From: Gallionella sp.
Lineage (GTDB): Bacteria > Pseudomonadota > Gammaproteobacteria > Burkholderiales > Gallionellaceae
Assembly (NCBI GenBank): GCA_003153155.1
Contig: PLWV01000028.1
Coordinates: 2,158 to 34,903 of the forward strand
Length of the DNA: 32,746 nt
Reading direction: 5' to 3'
The notes under the pieces were generated by a model, which searched no databases, had not been told where the DNA came from, and was given only the letters and a program-made list of their open reading frames with translations. Shown one piece after another: positions 13,971 to 21,616 of this stretch (positions are counted from its first letter, which is position 1; every line of letters begins with the position of its first letter). A program made the translations under genes and the position numbers.

Positions 13971-14843
13971 ATGAAAAAGGCTTTTCACAAAGACCGGCAA
14001 AATGTGGCTCAACAGGGGCGGATGGTTCAGAAGCAGGTATCACCCGACTTTTTGGATCCGGCGCACGAATGGCGTCGCATTTTCGCCGAGACATGGGGCA
14101 CGTTCCTGCTGGTTCTCGTCGCCGCCGGTGGCGGGGTCGTGGCTGCCAAGAGCGGCGGGGCTGTCACCTTGGGCATGGAGGTGGTAGCACCCGGACTCAT
14201 GGTGATGGCGATCATCTACTTTATGGGCACGGTGAGCGGGGCGCATTTGAACCCGGCAGTCACTTTGGCATTTGCGCTGCGGGGTAATTTCCCGTGGAGC
14301 CGCGTGCCGGGCTATGTTTTGGCACAGTTGTTCGGTGGTGTCGCGGCGGCGCAATTCCTGCAAGCCATGTTCGGCGCGGTCGGCGCACTTGGCGCGACCT
14401 TGCCGGGCAGCGATATAAGCAACGGGACGGCATTGGCGATGGAAGTGGTGCTGACAGCCGGGCTGGTCAACACGATTCTGGGCACGGCCTCGGGAGCGCG
14501 CAACATTGGCACCAATGGCGCCATTGCGGTGGGCGGATACATTGTTTTGGCGGGTCTTTGGGCGGCGCCGATCAGCGGCGCTTCAATGAACCCGGTCCGA
14601 TCGTTCGCGCCCGACCTGGTGCGCGGTGACCTGAGCATGACGTGGATCTACGTGGCCGGACCAGTGCTGGGCGCTCTGATTGGTGTCGCTTTCGAGTGGA
14701 TACTCAAAGGCAAGCCCACCGCTGCCGGAGCGCTTGCGGCGCAAGGCTCGCTCTATATCGATGATTCGGCGAAGCCGGACGCGCGAGCAAGAGGGACGGG
14801 TAGTGGTGCAGAGGCGACCCCACGAAACCGCGCACGGCGGTAA
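13971..14843 (+). CDS. Aquaporin / MIP-family channel
   Basis: A six-helix water or small-solute channel of the inner membrane, 290 aa. The two half-helix motifs are SGAHLNPAVT (NPA at 94-96) and SGASMNPVRS (NPV at 207-209, with pore Arg210). The second motif is NPV rather than NPA, a variant known in the superfamily. About 32 hydrophilic residues precede the first helix and about 40 follow the last, so both tails are longer than in AqpZ. GGAGG at 13961-13965 lies five bases before the ATG at 13971; an upstream GTG at 13965 overlaps that site and is less likely. Substrate (water, glycerol, other) is undetermined. It follows ppk2 by 123 nt and may be separately transcribed. Confidence 0.92.
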   Translation: MKKAFHKDRQNVAQQGRMVQKQVSPDFLDPAHEWRRIFAETWGTFLLVLVAAGGGVVAAKSGGAVTLGMEVVAPGLMVMAIIYFMGTVSGAHLNPAVTLAFALRGNFPWSRVPGYVLAQLFGGVAAAQFLQAMFGAVGALGATLPGSDISNGTALAMEVVLTAGLVNTILGTASGARNIGTNGAIAVGGYIVLAGLWAAPISGASMNPVRSFAPDLVRGDLSMTWIYVAGPVLGALIGVAFEWILKGKPTAAGALAAQGSLYIDDSAKPDARARGTGSGAEATPRNRARR

Positions 14844-14914
14844 TGAGAGTACATCGTCTGGCATCCGTCCCCGCATTAAAGCTTGAAACTATTGTAGCGC
14901 GACACGCTAGCGCT

Positions 14915-15133
14915 CATAACGCATAACCAGATTCATGTGTTACCTACCGTGAGTGGGCCGCCACCAATTGCATCTCAAATACGGTTTTCTTGGGCTTCCC
15001 CAAAAAATTTTTCTTTATGTGCGTTAACGCACGGAGCGTCGTGAACAGAAATAGGATAGTGCAACCGGTGTGACTTGTGCCTTAGTTCCGGTTGATCCGA
15101 TTTTGAATTGGAGCGGACTGAACTGAGGCTTGC
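14915..15133 (+). repeat. Duplicated upstream region, copy 1 (with palindrome)
   Basis: About 220 nt that align closely with 27019-27240, in the same position relative to a DUF3494 gene. Shared blocks include GCATAACCAGATT, ATTGCATCTCAAATACGG, GTGCCTTAGTTCCGGTT and ATCCGATTTTGAAT. Inside is the perfect palindrome GTGCGTTAACGCAC (15019-15032) followed by GGAGCGTCGTG. The copies differ at scattered positions, so the duplication is not very recent or the sequence is under partial constraint. Confidence 0.85.
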
Positions 15134-15205
15134 TTGGTCGCGATGCATGTGCGAATATTTGCGTAGTACACTAGGATAAGTAAGTAGCAGCAAGAGGTCG
15201 GTCGA

Positions 15206-15235
15206 TTGCACCGATTCTTTTCGGGATCAGATAAA
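15206..15235 (+). promoter_or_regulatory. Predicted promoter of DUF3494 gene 1
   Basis: TTGCAC (15206-15211) and GATAAA (15230-15235) are separated by 18 nt. The same arrangement, with the same 18-nt spacing and a largely identical spacer (CGATNNTTTTNGGATCA-like), occurs before the other two DUF3494 genes. The conservation supports a real control region; the -10 match is modest. Confidence 0.5.
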
Positions 15236-15254
15236 TATAAATAAGGAGAAGCAA

Positions 15255-16124
15255 ATGAACAGATTCGAAAATATTACCAAGCCACTGAGATGGTTAATGG
15301 CATTACTGCTGGTCGCTGTTGTGGCCGGATGTGGTGGTGGTGACGGAATACCAGTACTAGGCACAACCACTCCAGGCGCAGGCCCAGGCGCAGGCGCAGG
15401 AGGCCACGGCCCGACACCAGTCGATCTTTTGTCAGTAGTTACGGGTAATTTCGTGATCCTATCATCATCACCAACAACAGGGATCACGGACACCGGAAGC
15501 CATAGTTCTGCTATAACGGGGAACATTGGCCTTAGTCCGGCCACTGCTGCTGCGATTGGTGTATATTGTTCAGAAATGAAGACCGGAAACATATACGGTG
15601 TTGATGCGGCATATGTAGGTAGTGGTACTACAACATGTTTTAAGGGTACCGCGCCTGATAAGACCTTGGTGGATAACGCGGTAGGCGACATGTTGACTGC
15701 GTACAACGCCGCCGCCGGGAAAACATTGCCTGATCATACTGAACTGGGTGCCGGCGATATTAGCGGGATGACCCTCGCTCCTGGTCTGTACAAATGGAGT
15801 AATAGCGTTCTGATAAACTCTAATGTCACGCTCTCAGGTGGCGCAAACGATGTTTGGATATTCCAAATAGCGGGAAATCTCACTACCGCCGCCAAGGGTA
15901 GCGTCCCTGCTGGTATTAAGGTAGTACTCGGCGGTGCAGCCCAAGCCTCGAATGTCTTCTGGCAGGTCGGCGGTGGTACCGGTGCAACGCTCGGAACGTA
16001 CTCTACGTTCAATGGAAATATATTGAGCGCAAAGCAGGTTGTCATGCAAACCGGCGCAGTACTGCATGGCAAAGCAATGGCACAGACCGCGGTCACTCTG
16101 GATGCGAATCCGGTAGGGCCGTAA
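15255..16124 (+). CDS. DUF3494 (ice-binding-fold) lipoprotein 1
   Basis: A 289-residue predicted outer-membrane or surface lipoprotein. The signal peptide ends in the lipobox VAGC with Cys26, followed by a Gly/Pro/Ala-rich linker to about residue 56. The rest is one DUF3494 domain (ice-binding-protein fold, a beta-solenoid): NFVILSSSP, AITGNIGLSPATAAAIG, LAPGLYKWSNSVLINSNVTLSGGAN, DVWIFQIAGNLTTAAKG, ASNVFWQVGG and STFNGNILSAKQ are all typical blocks. The ATG at 15255 follows AAGGAG at seven bases. It is the smallest of three paralogues and has no Ig-like domains. Some family members bind ice; many in mesophiles probably do not, so a surface-adhesion role is as likely. A clear terminator follows. 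Confidence 0.9.
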   Translation: MNRFENITKPLRWLMALLLVAVVAGCGGGDGIPVLGTTTPGAGPGAGAGGHGPTPVDLLSVVTGNFVILSSSPTTGITDTGSHSSAITGNIGLSPATAAAIGVYCSEMKTGNIYGVDAAYVGSGTTTCFKGTAPDKTLVDNAVGDMLTAYNAAAGKTLPDHTELGAGDISGMTLAPGLYKWSNSVLINSNVTLSGGANDVWIFQIAGNLTTAAKGSVPAGIKVVLGGAAQASNVFWQVGGGTGATLGTYSTFNGNILSAKQVVMQTGAVLHGKAMAQTAVTLDANPVGP

Positions 16125-16154
16125 GGTATGCAGTGTAGGATGTGAAGCAGTGAA

Positions 16155-16186
16155 TAAAAGGCCGTCTCGCGACGGCCTTTTTTATA
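16155..16186 (+). terminator. Intrinsic terminator after DUF3494 gene 1
   Basis: AAAGGCCGTC (16157-16166), a TCGC loop, and GACGGCCTTT (16171-16180) form a perfect 10-bp stem followed by TTTATAA. A near copy with one mismatch follows DUF3494 gene 2. Confidence 0.9.
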
Positions 16187-16252
16187 ATGACATGGACTTC
16201 CGCTACTCAAACGTCATCTGATTTTAATTCTATTTCAAAGATCACACACTCG

Positions 16253-16323
16253 GTAGGGGCGCGATTCATCGCGTCCTGATCTATTGATGCACCAGAAGAA
16301 GAGCGTGATGAATCGCGCCCTAC
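16253..16323. repeat. Extragenic inverted repeat (REP/MITE-like)
   Basis: GTAGGGGCGCGATTCATC (from 16253) is the reverse complement, with one extra G, of GATGAATCGCGCCCTAC (ending 16323); the arms are about 20 nt and the spacer about 30 nt. It lies directly beyond the stop of the FMN reductase gene, between convergent genes. Arms of this kind are a known extragenic repeat type in environmental proteobacteria; it may also serve as a bidirectional terminator. Confidence 0.7.
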
Positions 16324-16327
16324 GATA

Positions 16328-16879
16328 TCAGGCAGCGTGCTTCTTCACCCAGGCGACATACTGGTCCATCCAGTTCTGCAGGAATTTCTTGCTGTCTGCA
16401 CCGATGTTGCCGGCCTCGTCAAACAACCCATCCTTTACCTGGATGAATGCTTCGGGTTGGCCAAGCGCCGGTACGTCCAGATACGCGAGAACATTGCGCA
16501 AATGCTGTTGTGCCATGGCCGTGCCAGTTGCACCGACCGAAACGCCCAACACACCGGCGGGTTTGCCCGCCCAAGCGCTTTGGCCATAGGGGCGCGAGGC
16601 GTGGTCGATTGCGTTCTTGAGCACGCCGGGGATCGAGCGATTGTATTCGGGTGTGACGAACAGAAGGCCCTGGGCGCCCTTGATTTCGTTCTTCAGCCGT
16701 TTGACGGACTCGGCTTGGTTCGCGTCGTCGTCCTGGTTGTAAAGCGGCAAGTCGCCGATTTGCACTTGCTTGAACGAGAACTCCGAGGGCGCCAACTTTA
16801 CAACGGCGCTTGCCAGCTTGCGGTTGAACGAATCGCGGCGAAGGCTTCCGACGACAACGGCGATTTGGTATTTGCTCAT
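16328..16879 (-). CDS. NADPH-dependent FMN reductase family protein
   Basis: A 183-residue flavodoxin-fold oxidoreductase. The phosphate-binding loop GSLRRDSFNRKLA (residues 11-23) and the motif TPEYNRSIPGVLKNAIDH (from about 75) are diagnostic of the FMN-reductase/ChrR/azoreductase group. AGGAG lies seven bases upstream of the start on the minus strand. Such enzymes reduce quinones, chromate or azo compounds in vitro, often in oxidative-stress defence; the substrate is not readable here. It lies downstream of the di-haem peroxidase gene on the same strand with an 80-nt gap. Confidence 0.92.
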   Translation of the reverse strand: MSKYQIAVVVGSLRRDSFNRKLASAVVKLAPSEFSFKQVQIGDLPLYNQDDDANQAESVKRLKNEIKGAQGLLFVTPEYNRSIPGVLKNAIDHASRPYGQSAWAGKPAGVLGVSVGATGTAMAQQHLRNVLAYLDVPALGQPEAFIQVKDGLFDEAGNIGADSKKFLQNWMDQYVAWVKKHAA

Positions 16880-16959
16880 GACGATCTCCTGTAAAGGCTA
16901 TAGATGAATTGGCTGTGCTCCGTGCAGGTCCGCACAATTTTACTCGTCATGCTTGCGGC

Positions 16960-18363
16960 CTACAGCACCCGCATGAAAGCCACCAGGTCTTTCTTCTCCT
17001 GTTCATTCAGCTTCAATTCCAATACGAGGTTGAAAAACTCCACCGTGTCCTCCAGCGTCAGCAGGCGGTCATCGTGCAGATACGGCGGCGAGTCCTTGAT
17101 GCCGCGCAGCGGGAAGGTTTTGATCGGGCCGTCGGCCGACGCCTTGCGGCCGTTAATCGTGACCTCCTTGAAGAATCGCTCCACTTTCAAGTTGTGCATG
17201 AGGTTGTCGGTGTAGTACGGCGGGGTATGGCAGGCCACACACTGGCCCTTCCCGAAGAAGATTTCCTGGCCGTGCATTTCGCTCTCGCTGGCTTTGGCGG
17301 GATTGAGCTTGCCGAAGACGTTGAGCTTCGGTGCGGGCGGGAAGTCGAGCAGTTCCTGAAACTCCGCCATGAATTGCACCTGGCTGCCGCGTTCGAGGAC
17401 GTTGGTGCCTTTACGCGTCGCGTCGGCCGGGATGCCGTCGAAATAGGCGCCTCGCTGCTCGAACTCGGTGAAGTCCTCCACGGACTTGAGTGCCCGTTGC
17501 GAACCGAACAGGCGCTGAACGTTCACGCCCCGTAGCGATGGCGTGTCGATCCGATGGCGATGTTCGTTGGGCCGAATGTCGCCGACCGTGTGGGTGGAGG
17601 CGGTCGTATGGCCGTTGGCGTGACAGTCGAAGCAGGCCACGCCCTGAGAGGCCTTCAAGCTGCGGCGGTCTTCGGTGGCGTTGAACTGCTGCTGGGGAAA
17701 CGGCGTGACCAGCAACCGCAACCCTTCGAGCTGCTTGGGATTGAGGATGTCTTTGAACAATTCGTAGAAGTTGCTGAGCGTCACCAGTTTCCCTTGCGAG
17801 ACGTCGCCCAGATCCGACCGCGTTGTCAGGTAGATTGGCGCCGGGAACTCGGGCAGGAAATGATCCGGCAGGTCGAAGTCGAGATCGAAGCGAGTCAGAT
17901 CACGATCGGTCTGCTTCTTCGTTTCTTCGATGAGGAATTTGGGGAAGATCATGCCGCCCGCTTCGTGGTGGGGATGCGGCAACGGAAGAAAGCCGGCCGG
18001 CCAGAGCTGCTTTTCCTTGACTTCCTCCGGCGACAAGGCGGCGAGTTTCTCCCAAGTCATGCCCTCGGTCAACTTGACGCGCACGCCGTCTTGCACCGGC
18101 TTGCCGCGCGACATGGCCGTTCCCTTGGCCGGCCGGTCAGCCAGGTCGTAGCGCTCCGCGAGCAAAGCCTGTTGGCGCTTCGCGAACTTCGGTTTCTCCG
18201 TTTGAAGGCGTTTTGTCAGCGTGGAGAAGTCTTCATCGGCGGCGGAAATCGTTCCCGAACCGCAGGCAAGCAATGCGGCGGTAAACGCCATCAAAGTCCG
18301 ATGAAATAGGGGTCTCGTTTTCACGGCATTCCTTTCGAGTTGATAATTTTGCTTTTTGTTCAT
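16960..18363 (-). CDS. Di-haem cytochrome c peroxidase / MauG-family protein
   Basis: A periplasmic haem enzyme of 467 aa. A hydrophobic segment at about residues 22-42 is the export signal (cleavage near ISAAD). Two c-type haem sites are seen: CFDCH (Cys244, Cys247, His248) and CVACH (Cys375, Cys378, His379). GVACFDCHANG and GKGQCVACHTPPYYTDN, with the late LRGIKDSPPYLHDDRLLTLEDTV, are typical of this superfamily. About 200 residues precede the first haem site, a longer N-terminal part than in classical CcpA (about 330 aa), so it belongs to a longer subgroup. It would reduce hydrogen peroxide or carry out a MauG-like oxidation. Its upstream region has a large palindrome and a tandem repeat. 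Confidence 0.9.
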   Translation of the reverse strand: MNKKQNYQLERNAVKTRPLFHRTLMAFTAALLACGSGTISAADEDFSTLTKRLQTEKPKFAKRQQALLAERYDLADRPAKGTAMSRGKPVQDGVRVKLTEGMTWEKLAALSPEEVKEKQLWPAGFLPLPHPHHEAGGMIFPKFLIEETKKQTDRDLTRFDLDFDLPDHFLPEFPAPIYLTTRSDLGDVSQGKLVTLSNFYELFKDILNPKQLEGLRLLVTPFPQQQFNATEDRRSLKASQGVACFDCHANGHTTASTHTVGDIRPNEHRHRIDTPSLRGVNVQRLFGSQRALKSVEDFTEFEQRGAYFDGIPADATRKGTNVLERGSQVQFMAEFQELLDFPPAPKLNVFGKLNPAKASESEMHGQEIFFGKGQCVACHTPPYYTDNLMHNLKVERFFKEVTINGRKASADGPIKTFPLRGIKDSPPYLHDDRLLTLEDTVEFFNLVLELKLNEQEKKDLVAFMRVL

Positions 18364-18502
18364 ATCGGCCCCTTTTAGTTTAGGGGTTTAATTTACTGTC
18401 TTCTGTCCAGATGAAGTCATTGATTAAACACAGGCGGATTCAGCTCTGAAATGCAGCTTTTGTAAATGAATTTAGGTGGCGCATGCGGAAGCTCGCGCTA
18501 AC

Positions 18503-18565
18503 GAAATCACGCGAGAGAAATCACGCGAGAATAGGCGTCCAATCGACGATCTCGTCGATTGGACG
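18503..18565. promoter_or_regulatory. Tandem 14-bp repeat and 14-bp-arm palindrome upstream of the peroxidase gene
   Basis: GAAATCACGCGAGA occurs twice head to tail (18503-18516, 18517-18530). Directly after, CGTCCAATCGACGA (18536-18549) and TCGTCGATTGGACG (18552-18565) form a perfect inverted repeat around two bases. The site lies between the 3' end of the alpha/beta hydrolase and the start of the peroxidase gene (both minus strand). Without a T tract it could be a terminator stem or an operator; no specific regulator is identifiable. Confidence 0.6.
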
Positions 18566-18597
18566 GATCTGGCGTTTTCCGAAGCGCAGGCGCACCC

Positions 18598-19419
18598 TCA
18601 TGCCCTGAGAAAGGCGAGCAGGTCGGCATTGAGCTTGTCTTTGTGCGTGTAGGCGAGTCCGTGCGGGCCACCCGGGTAGACTTTCAGAGTAGCATTCTTG
18701 ACGAGTTTGGACGAGGCGTGAGCCGAGGCGCCAATCGGCACGATCTGGTCGTCGTCGCCGTGGATGATTAGAGTTGGCATGTCGAACTTCTTGAGGTCCT
18801 CGGTGAAGTCCGTCTCGGAAAACGCCTTGATGCAGTCGAGTTCGTTCTTGAGACCGCCCTGCATGCCCTGAAACCAGAACGCGTCGCGGACGCCTTGGCT
18901 GACCTTCGCGCCCGGCCTGTTGGCGCCGTAGAACGGCGTCGTGAGGTCCTTGAAGAACTGCGAACGGTCGGCGGCGACGCCGGCGCGGATGTCATCGAAC
19001 GCTTTGATCGGCAGGCCGCCGGGATTGGCGTCCGTCTTGAGCATCAGCGGCGTCACCGCGCCCATCAGCACGGCCTTGGCGACGCGCTTGGTGCCGTGGC
19101 GCCCGATGTAGCGGGCGACCTCTCCGCCGCCGGTCGAGTGGCCGATCAGGGTGATGCCGTTCAGGTTGAGTGTTTCGATGAGTTGCGAAAGGTCGTCGGC
19201 ATATGTGTCCATATCGTTGCCGCTCCAAGGCTGACTCGAACGGCCGTGACCGCGACGGTCATGGGCGATGCAGCGATAGCCGTTGGATGCAAGGTGAACC
19301 ATCTGGCTTTCCCAAGCATCGGCGTTGAGCGGCCAGCCATGGCTGAAGACGACGGGTTGTCCCGAGCCCCAGTCCTTGTAGTAGATTTCTGTGCCATCTT
19401 TGGTGATGATCGTGCTCAT
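18598..19419 (-). CDS. Alpha/beta hydrolase, non-haem chloroperoxidase/arylesterase type
   Basis: A 273-residue serine hydrolase. The nucleophile elbow GHSTGG has Ser95; Asp224 in HGDDDQIVP and His253 in [10 protein letters not shown] complete the triad, and HGWP (27-30) supplies the oxyanion-hole tryptophan. The block SRPWS-like [21 protein letters not shown] and its length fit the cofactor-free haloperoxidase/esterase group. I take the ATG at 19419 ([17 protein letters not shown]), the family N terminus; an upstream in-frame ATG at 19497 would overlap the end of the YqjK-like gene and add 26 unrelated residues. No strong ribosome site is visible. In vivo substrate unknown. Confidence 0.9.
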   Translation of the reverse strand: MSTIITKDGTEIYYKDWGSGQPVVFSHGWPLNADAWESQMVHLASNGYRCIAHDRRGHGRSSQPWSGNDMDTYADDLSQLIETLNLNGITLIGHSTGGGEVARYIGRHGTKRVAKAVLMGAVTPLMLKTDANPGGLPIKAFDDIRAGVAADRSQFFKDLTTPFYGANRPGAKVSQGVRDAFWFQGMQGGLKNELDCIKAFSETDFTEDLKKFDMPTLIIHGDDDQIVPIGASAHASSKLVKNATLKVYPGGPHGLAYTHKDKLNADLLAFLRA

Positions 19420-19465
19420 GCGGGTGCCCGGCCAAAAGTTCTTCGGCGTAGGATTTCCTCCATTG

Positions 19466-19810
19466 TTAATTATTAACCTCGGTATTGCGTTTCTCATTTG
19501 GAGAACGAGTTGCCGAGGAAAGGAATTTCAAACCGAAGGCAAGGGCTGAGGGATAGAGGTACAACAAGCGCCACCCCTCCAGTGCCAGGCCGACAATGCC
19601 CTTGCGGCGCCATGCCAGAAGCGCTGTAACGCCGCCGGCCATCAATGCGGGATGGTTGTGTATGAAACGCACCGCCTTCAGCCCTACGTCAACCAGTGCC
19701 AAGGGTTTTTGCCAATGCACGGAAATTTCGGCCACGTCTATTCGCTGGACCTCGATTTTTTCTAATAGCCCGCGGCGGCGGTGAGCGAGGGCTGCAAGTC
19801 GTTTTTTCAT
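19466..19810 (-). CDS. YqjK-like protein
   Basis: A small basic protein, 114 aa, starting [20 protein letters not shown] with a hydrophobic stretch in the middle (about 56-70). The position directly behind YqjD- and YqjE-like genes copies the E. coli yqjD-E-K order and supports the assignment. The ATG at 19810 is two bases after the YqjE stop; a TTG two codons earlier is the alternative. Function unknown in the family. Confidence 0.65.
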   Translation of the reverse strand: MKKRLAALAHRRRGLLEKIEVQRIDVAEISVHWQKPLALVDVGLKAVRFIHNHPALMAGGVTALLAWRRKGIVGLALEGWRLLYLYPSALAFGLKFLSSATRSPNEKRNTEVNN

Positions 19811-19812
19811 GG

Positions 19813-20184
19813 TCAAGGAGCAAGCCGATCGCGGTCATCGGCCAATTCGGCCAGACTGGCGGAAAATAGTTTGGATTTTTCCCTGGCCACGCGGCGCAAT
19901 TCGTTCAATACCAGAAGCCCGGCGACGAAAAACAGCGCAGCAAGGCCGCCCAACACCAGCAGACGGTGGCTGTCCCAAAACAACACCACGATAAATGCCG
20001 TCAGTAGCATGATGGCCAAACCAAAGAAGAACAGGGCGACGCTGCCATAGAGCAACATTTGCTCGATGCGCACGCGCTCCTCCTCCATCTCGTTGGACAG
20101 CAGTTCAAGCCGCGTCTGGAAGATGGCGAGCAAGGTGCCCGCCAACCGTTCCAGCGACTCCATCAGCCCGGTCGATTCCGCCAT
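19813..20184 (-). CDS. YqjE-like membrane protein (phage holin superfamily III)
   Basis: A 123-residue protein with an amphipathic N-terminal helix (residues 1-45) and two adjacent membrane helices (about 47-70 and 73-95: YGSVALFFFGLAIMLLTAFIVVL region and LLVLGGLAALFFVAGLLVL region). This layout is that of PF07332-type proteins. It starts 3 nt after the yqjD-like stop and ends 2 nt before the yqjK-like start, so the three are probably one operon. Despite the family name there is no sign of a prophage here. Confidence 0.8.
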   Translation of the reverse strand: MAESTGLMESLERLAGTLLAIFQTRLELLSNEMEEERVRIEQMLLYGSVALFFFGLAIMLLTAFIVVLFWDSHRLLVLGGLAALFFVAGLLVLNELRRVAREKSKLFSASLAELADDRDRLAP

Positions 20185-20187
20185 ACC

Positions 20188-20523
20188 TTAGCGCCGTGCA
20201 ATCAGCATCCCAACGATTACGCCCGCGCAGGCGGAGATGCCAATCGCTTTCCAAGGGCTATCGTGGACGTATTGGTCAGTGTCTTTTGCGGCCTGTTGGG
20301 TGCGCTCAATCACGGCTGTTTCGGCTGCAACCAAGTGCTCCTTAACAACTTGCAGGCTCTCCTGGATGCGTGCACGGGCGGCAGCCGCCGCTTCACCCGC
20401 CTGGTTGGCGGTGGCGCGCAGCAGTTCCTCAGCATCCGCCACCACCAATCGCAAATCTTCCATGAGCTTTTCCCTGGGGGCTGCGATGCTGGTATTTTTA
20501 GAATGCATTGTTTTAGTGGTCAT
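20188..20523 (-). CDS. YqjD/ElaB-type DUF883 protein
   Basis: A 111-residue protein: a long Ala/Glu-rich helix (about 17-85), then PWKAIGISACAGVIVGMLIARR, a glycine-rich C-terminal membrane anchor typical of DUF883. In E. coli YqjD and ElaB are stationary-phase, tail-anchored inner-membrane proteins that bind ribosomes. AGGAG lies seven bases before the ATG. First gene of a yqjD-E-K-like operon. Confidence 0.88.
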   Translation of the reverse strand: MTTKTMHSKNTSIAAPREKLMEDLRLVVADAEELLRATANQAGEAAAAARARIQESLQVVKEHLVAAETAVIERTQQAAKDTDQYVHDSPWKAIGISACAGVIVGMLIARR

Positions 20524-20606
20524 GACTTATCTCCTTTAATTAAAAAATATGACGCTTTGATACCAGCCAATGACCAGAAAAATTCCTTCTCGTCACTCTG
20601 TCGGCC

Positions 20607-21158
20607 TTAACCCTTCGTTCTGGACGGCAAACCACCCAATAGATCCGCCATCTCTTCGGCATGTTTCTCTTCCACGGCAAGGATGGATTCCAGCATGCGT
20701 CGGGTTGTGGGATCTTGATCTCCCAAGTACTGGATCATCTCACGATAACTGTCGATGGCGATGCGTTCCGCTATCAGATTTTCCTTGATCATGTTCACCA
20801 AAGAATCAGCTTCAATGTATTCCGCGTGGCTACGGCTTGCCAGGCTGTCCGGTGAAAAGTCGGGTTCTCCGCCCAACTGGACTATGCGTTCAGCAATCAG
20901 GTCGGCATGCCCCAGTTCCTCATTTGCGTGCACCAGGAATTCGTCGGCGATACCTTTTGACTCGATTCCCTTGGCCGTAAAATAATGACGCCGATAGCGC
21001 AGTACACAAACGATTTCGGTGGCAAGCGCATCGTTGAGCAGCTTCAGCACGGTCTTGCGGTCTGCGGCATAGCCGGATGTAACGGCGCCTTCGTCGATGT
21101 GCTGGCGTGCTTGCTTGCGCAAAGTCTGGATATCGGTCAGGGAAGATTTCTTGGTCAT
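20607..21158 (-). CDS. Ferritin-like (bacterioferritin/DNA-protection type) protein
   Basis: A 183-residue four-helix-bundle protein with a complete di-iron ligand set: Glu48 (ALATEIVCVLRYRRHYF), Glu81 and His84 (NEELGHAD), Glu131 (LIAERIAIDSY), Glu163 and His166 (AVEEKHAEEM). It resembles the bacterioferritin-like proteins that are annotated near ferritin/Dps and differ from classic Bfr in length. It probably oxidises and stores iron or detoxifies peroxide. AGAGG lies six bases before the ATG at 21158. The gene precedes the yqjD-like gene by 83 nt on the same strand. A large hairpin (21207-21245) lies in the upstream region. Confidence 0.88.
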   Translation of the reverse strand: MTKKSSLTDIQTLRKQARQHIDEGAVTSGYAADRKTVLKLLNDALATEIVCVLRYRRHYFTAKGIESKGIADEFLVHANEELGHADLIAERIVQLGGEPDFSPDSLASRSHAEYIEADSLVNMIKENLIAERIAIDSYREMIQYLGDQDPTTRRMLESILAVEEKHAEEMADLLGGLPSRTKG

Positions 21159-21206
21159 ATTAAGCCTCTGTAGAGTTCGATTTCGACATTAACTGCTGCA
21201 AGCAGA

Positions 21207-21245
21207 GGGGGCGAGGTGATGCAAAAATTATAATTTTTCGCCCCC
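21207..21245. promoter_or_regulatory. Hairpin with nested AT palindrome upstream of the ferritin-like gene
   Basis: GGGGGCGA (21207-21214) pairs with TCGCCCCC (21238-21245). Inside lies the perfect 16-bp palindrome AAAAATTATAATTTTT (21223-21238). It is 49 nt upstream of the ferritin-like start on the minus strand, in the expected promoter region. It could be an operator, a promoter element or a terminator for the upstream gene. Confidence 0.5.
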
Positions 21246-21304
21246 ATTCCGGTGCTTATCCCGTAATCACGCACGAGTCGCAACCTTACTTGAGAAACAC
21301 CACC

Positions 21305-21373
21305 TCATTTGAGCCGCATGTCATTCTTAACAGATTGCACACCCTTGACATTCCGGCGAATTTTATCGAGCAC
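21305..21373 (-). pseudogene. C-terminal relic of a BON-domain protein
   Basis: The minus strand reads VLDKIRRNVKGVQSVKNDMRLK and then TGA (21305-21307). The ending GVQSVKNDMRLK is the typical tail of a BON domain (OsmY-type). The frame runs into the 3' end of the DUF3309 gene and has no N-terminal part, so only the last 22 or so residues survive. Too short for certainty. Confidence 0.5.
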
Positions 21374-21374
21374 G

Positions 21375-21533
21375 TCACAATCGTCCCAGCAGCAACAGAA
21401 CGATCACGATGATCAATACCAGTCCGAGCCCTCCGCTCGGGCCATAACCCCACGTCCTGCTGTGTGGCCAGGTAGGAATCGCACCGATCAGCATCAACAC
21501 CAGAATGATTAATAGAATAGTTCCCAATGACAT
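21375..21533 (-). CDS. DUF3309 small membrane protein
   Basis: A 52-residue protein, MSLGTILLIILVLMLIGAIP, then TWPHSRTWGYGPSGGLGLV and a second hydrophobic segment ending LLLLGRL. The two helices around the WPHSxxWGYGPSGG centre are the DUF3309 pattern. GGAG lies seven bases before the ATG at 21533. Function unknown; members are often found among envelope-stress genes, as here. Confidence 0.88.
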   Translation of the reverse strand: MSLGTILLIILVLMLIGAIPTWPHSRTWGYGPSGGLGLVLIIVIVLLLLGRL

Positions 21534-21616
21534 TTTGTTTCTCCTTGTGATAACACCTAAAATAGACGCCTTGGCACTGTACCGCTCAGGTTTTGCCGCA
21601 GACGTCTAGCAGCCTG

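Larger units (their letters stand above)
14844..15254. other. Non-coding region upstream of the first DUF3494 gene
   Basis: A 411-nt stretch without a credible gene. It holds the sequence CGCTAGCGCTCATAACGC (14905-14922, exact copy at 26755-26772), a duplicated upstream region (14915-15133), a palindrome (15019-15032) and the promoter-like cassette before the lipoprotein gene. No tRNA or small ORF with a convincing ribosome site was found. Confidence 0.7.

Noticed and set aside
14844..15254. tRNA or attachment site near the duplicated region
   Set aside because: No cloverleaf or tRNA 3' end was seen, and no integrase gene is in the window.
19813..20184. Phage holin hit as evidence for a prophage
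   Set aside because: The gene is the YqjE member of a yqjD-E-K set; no phage structural, integrase or lysis genes are nearby.
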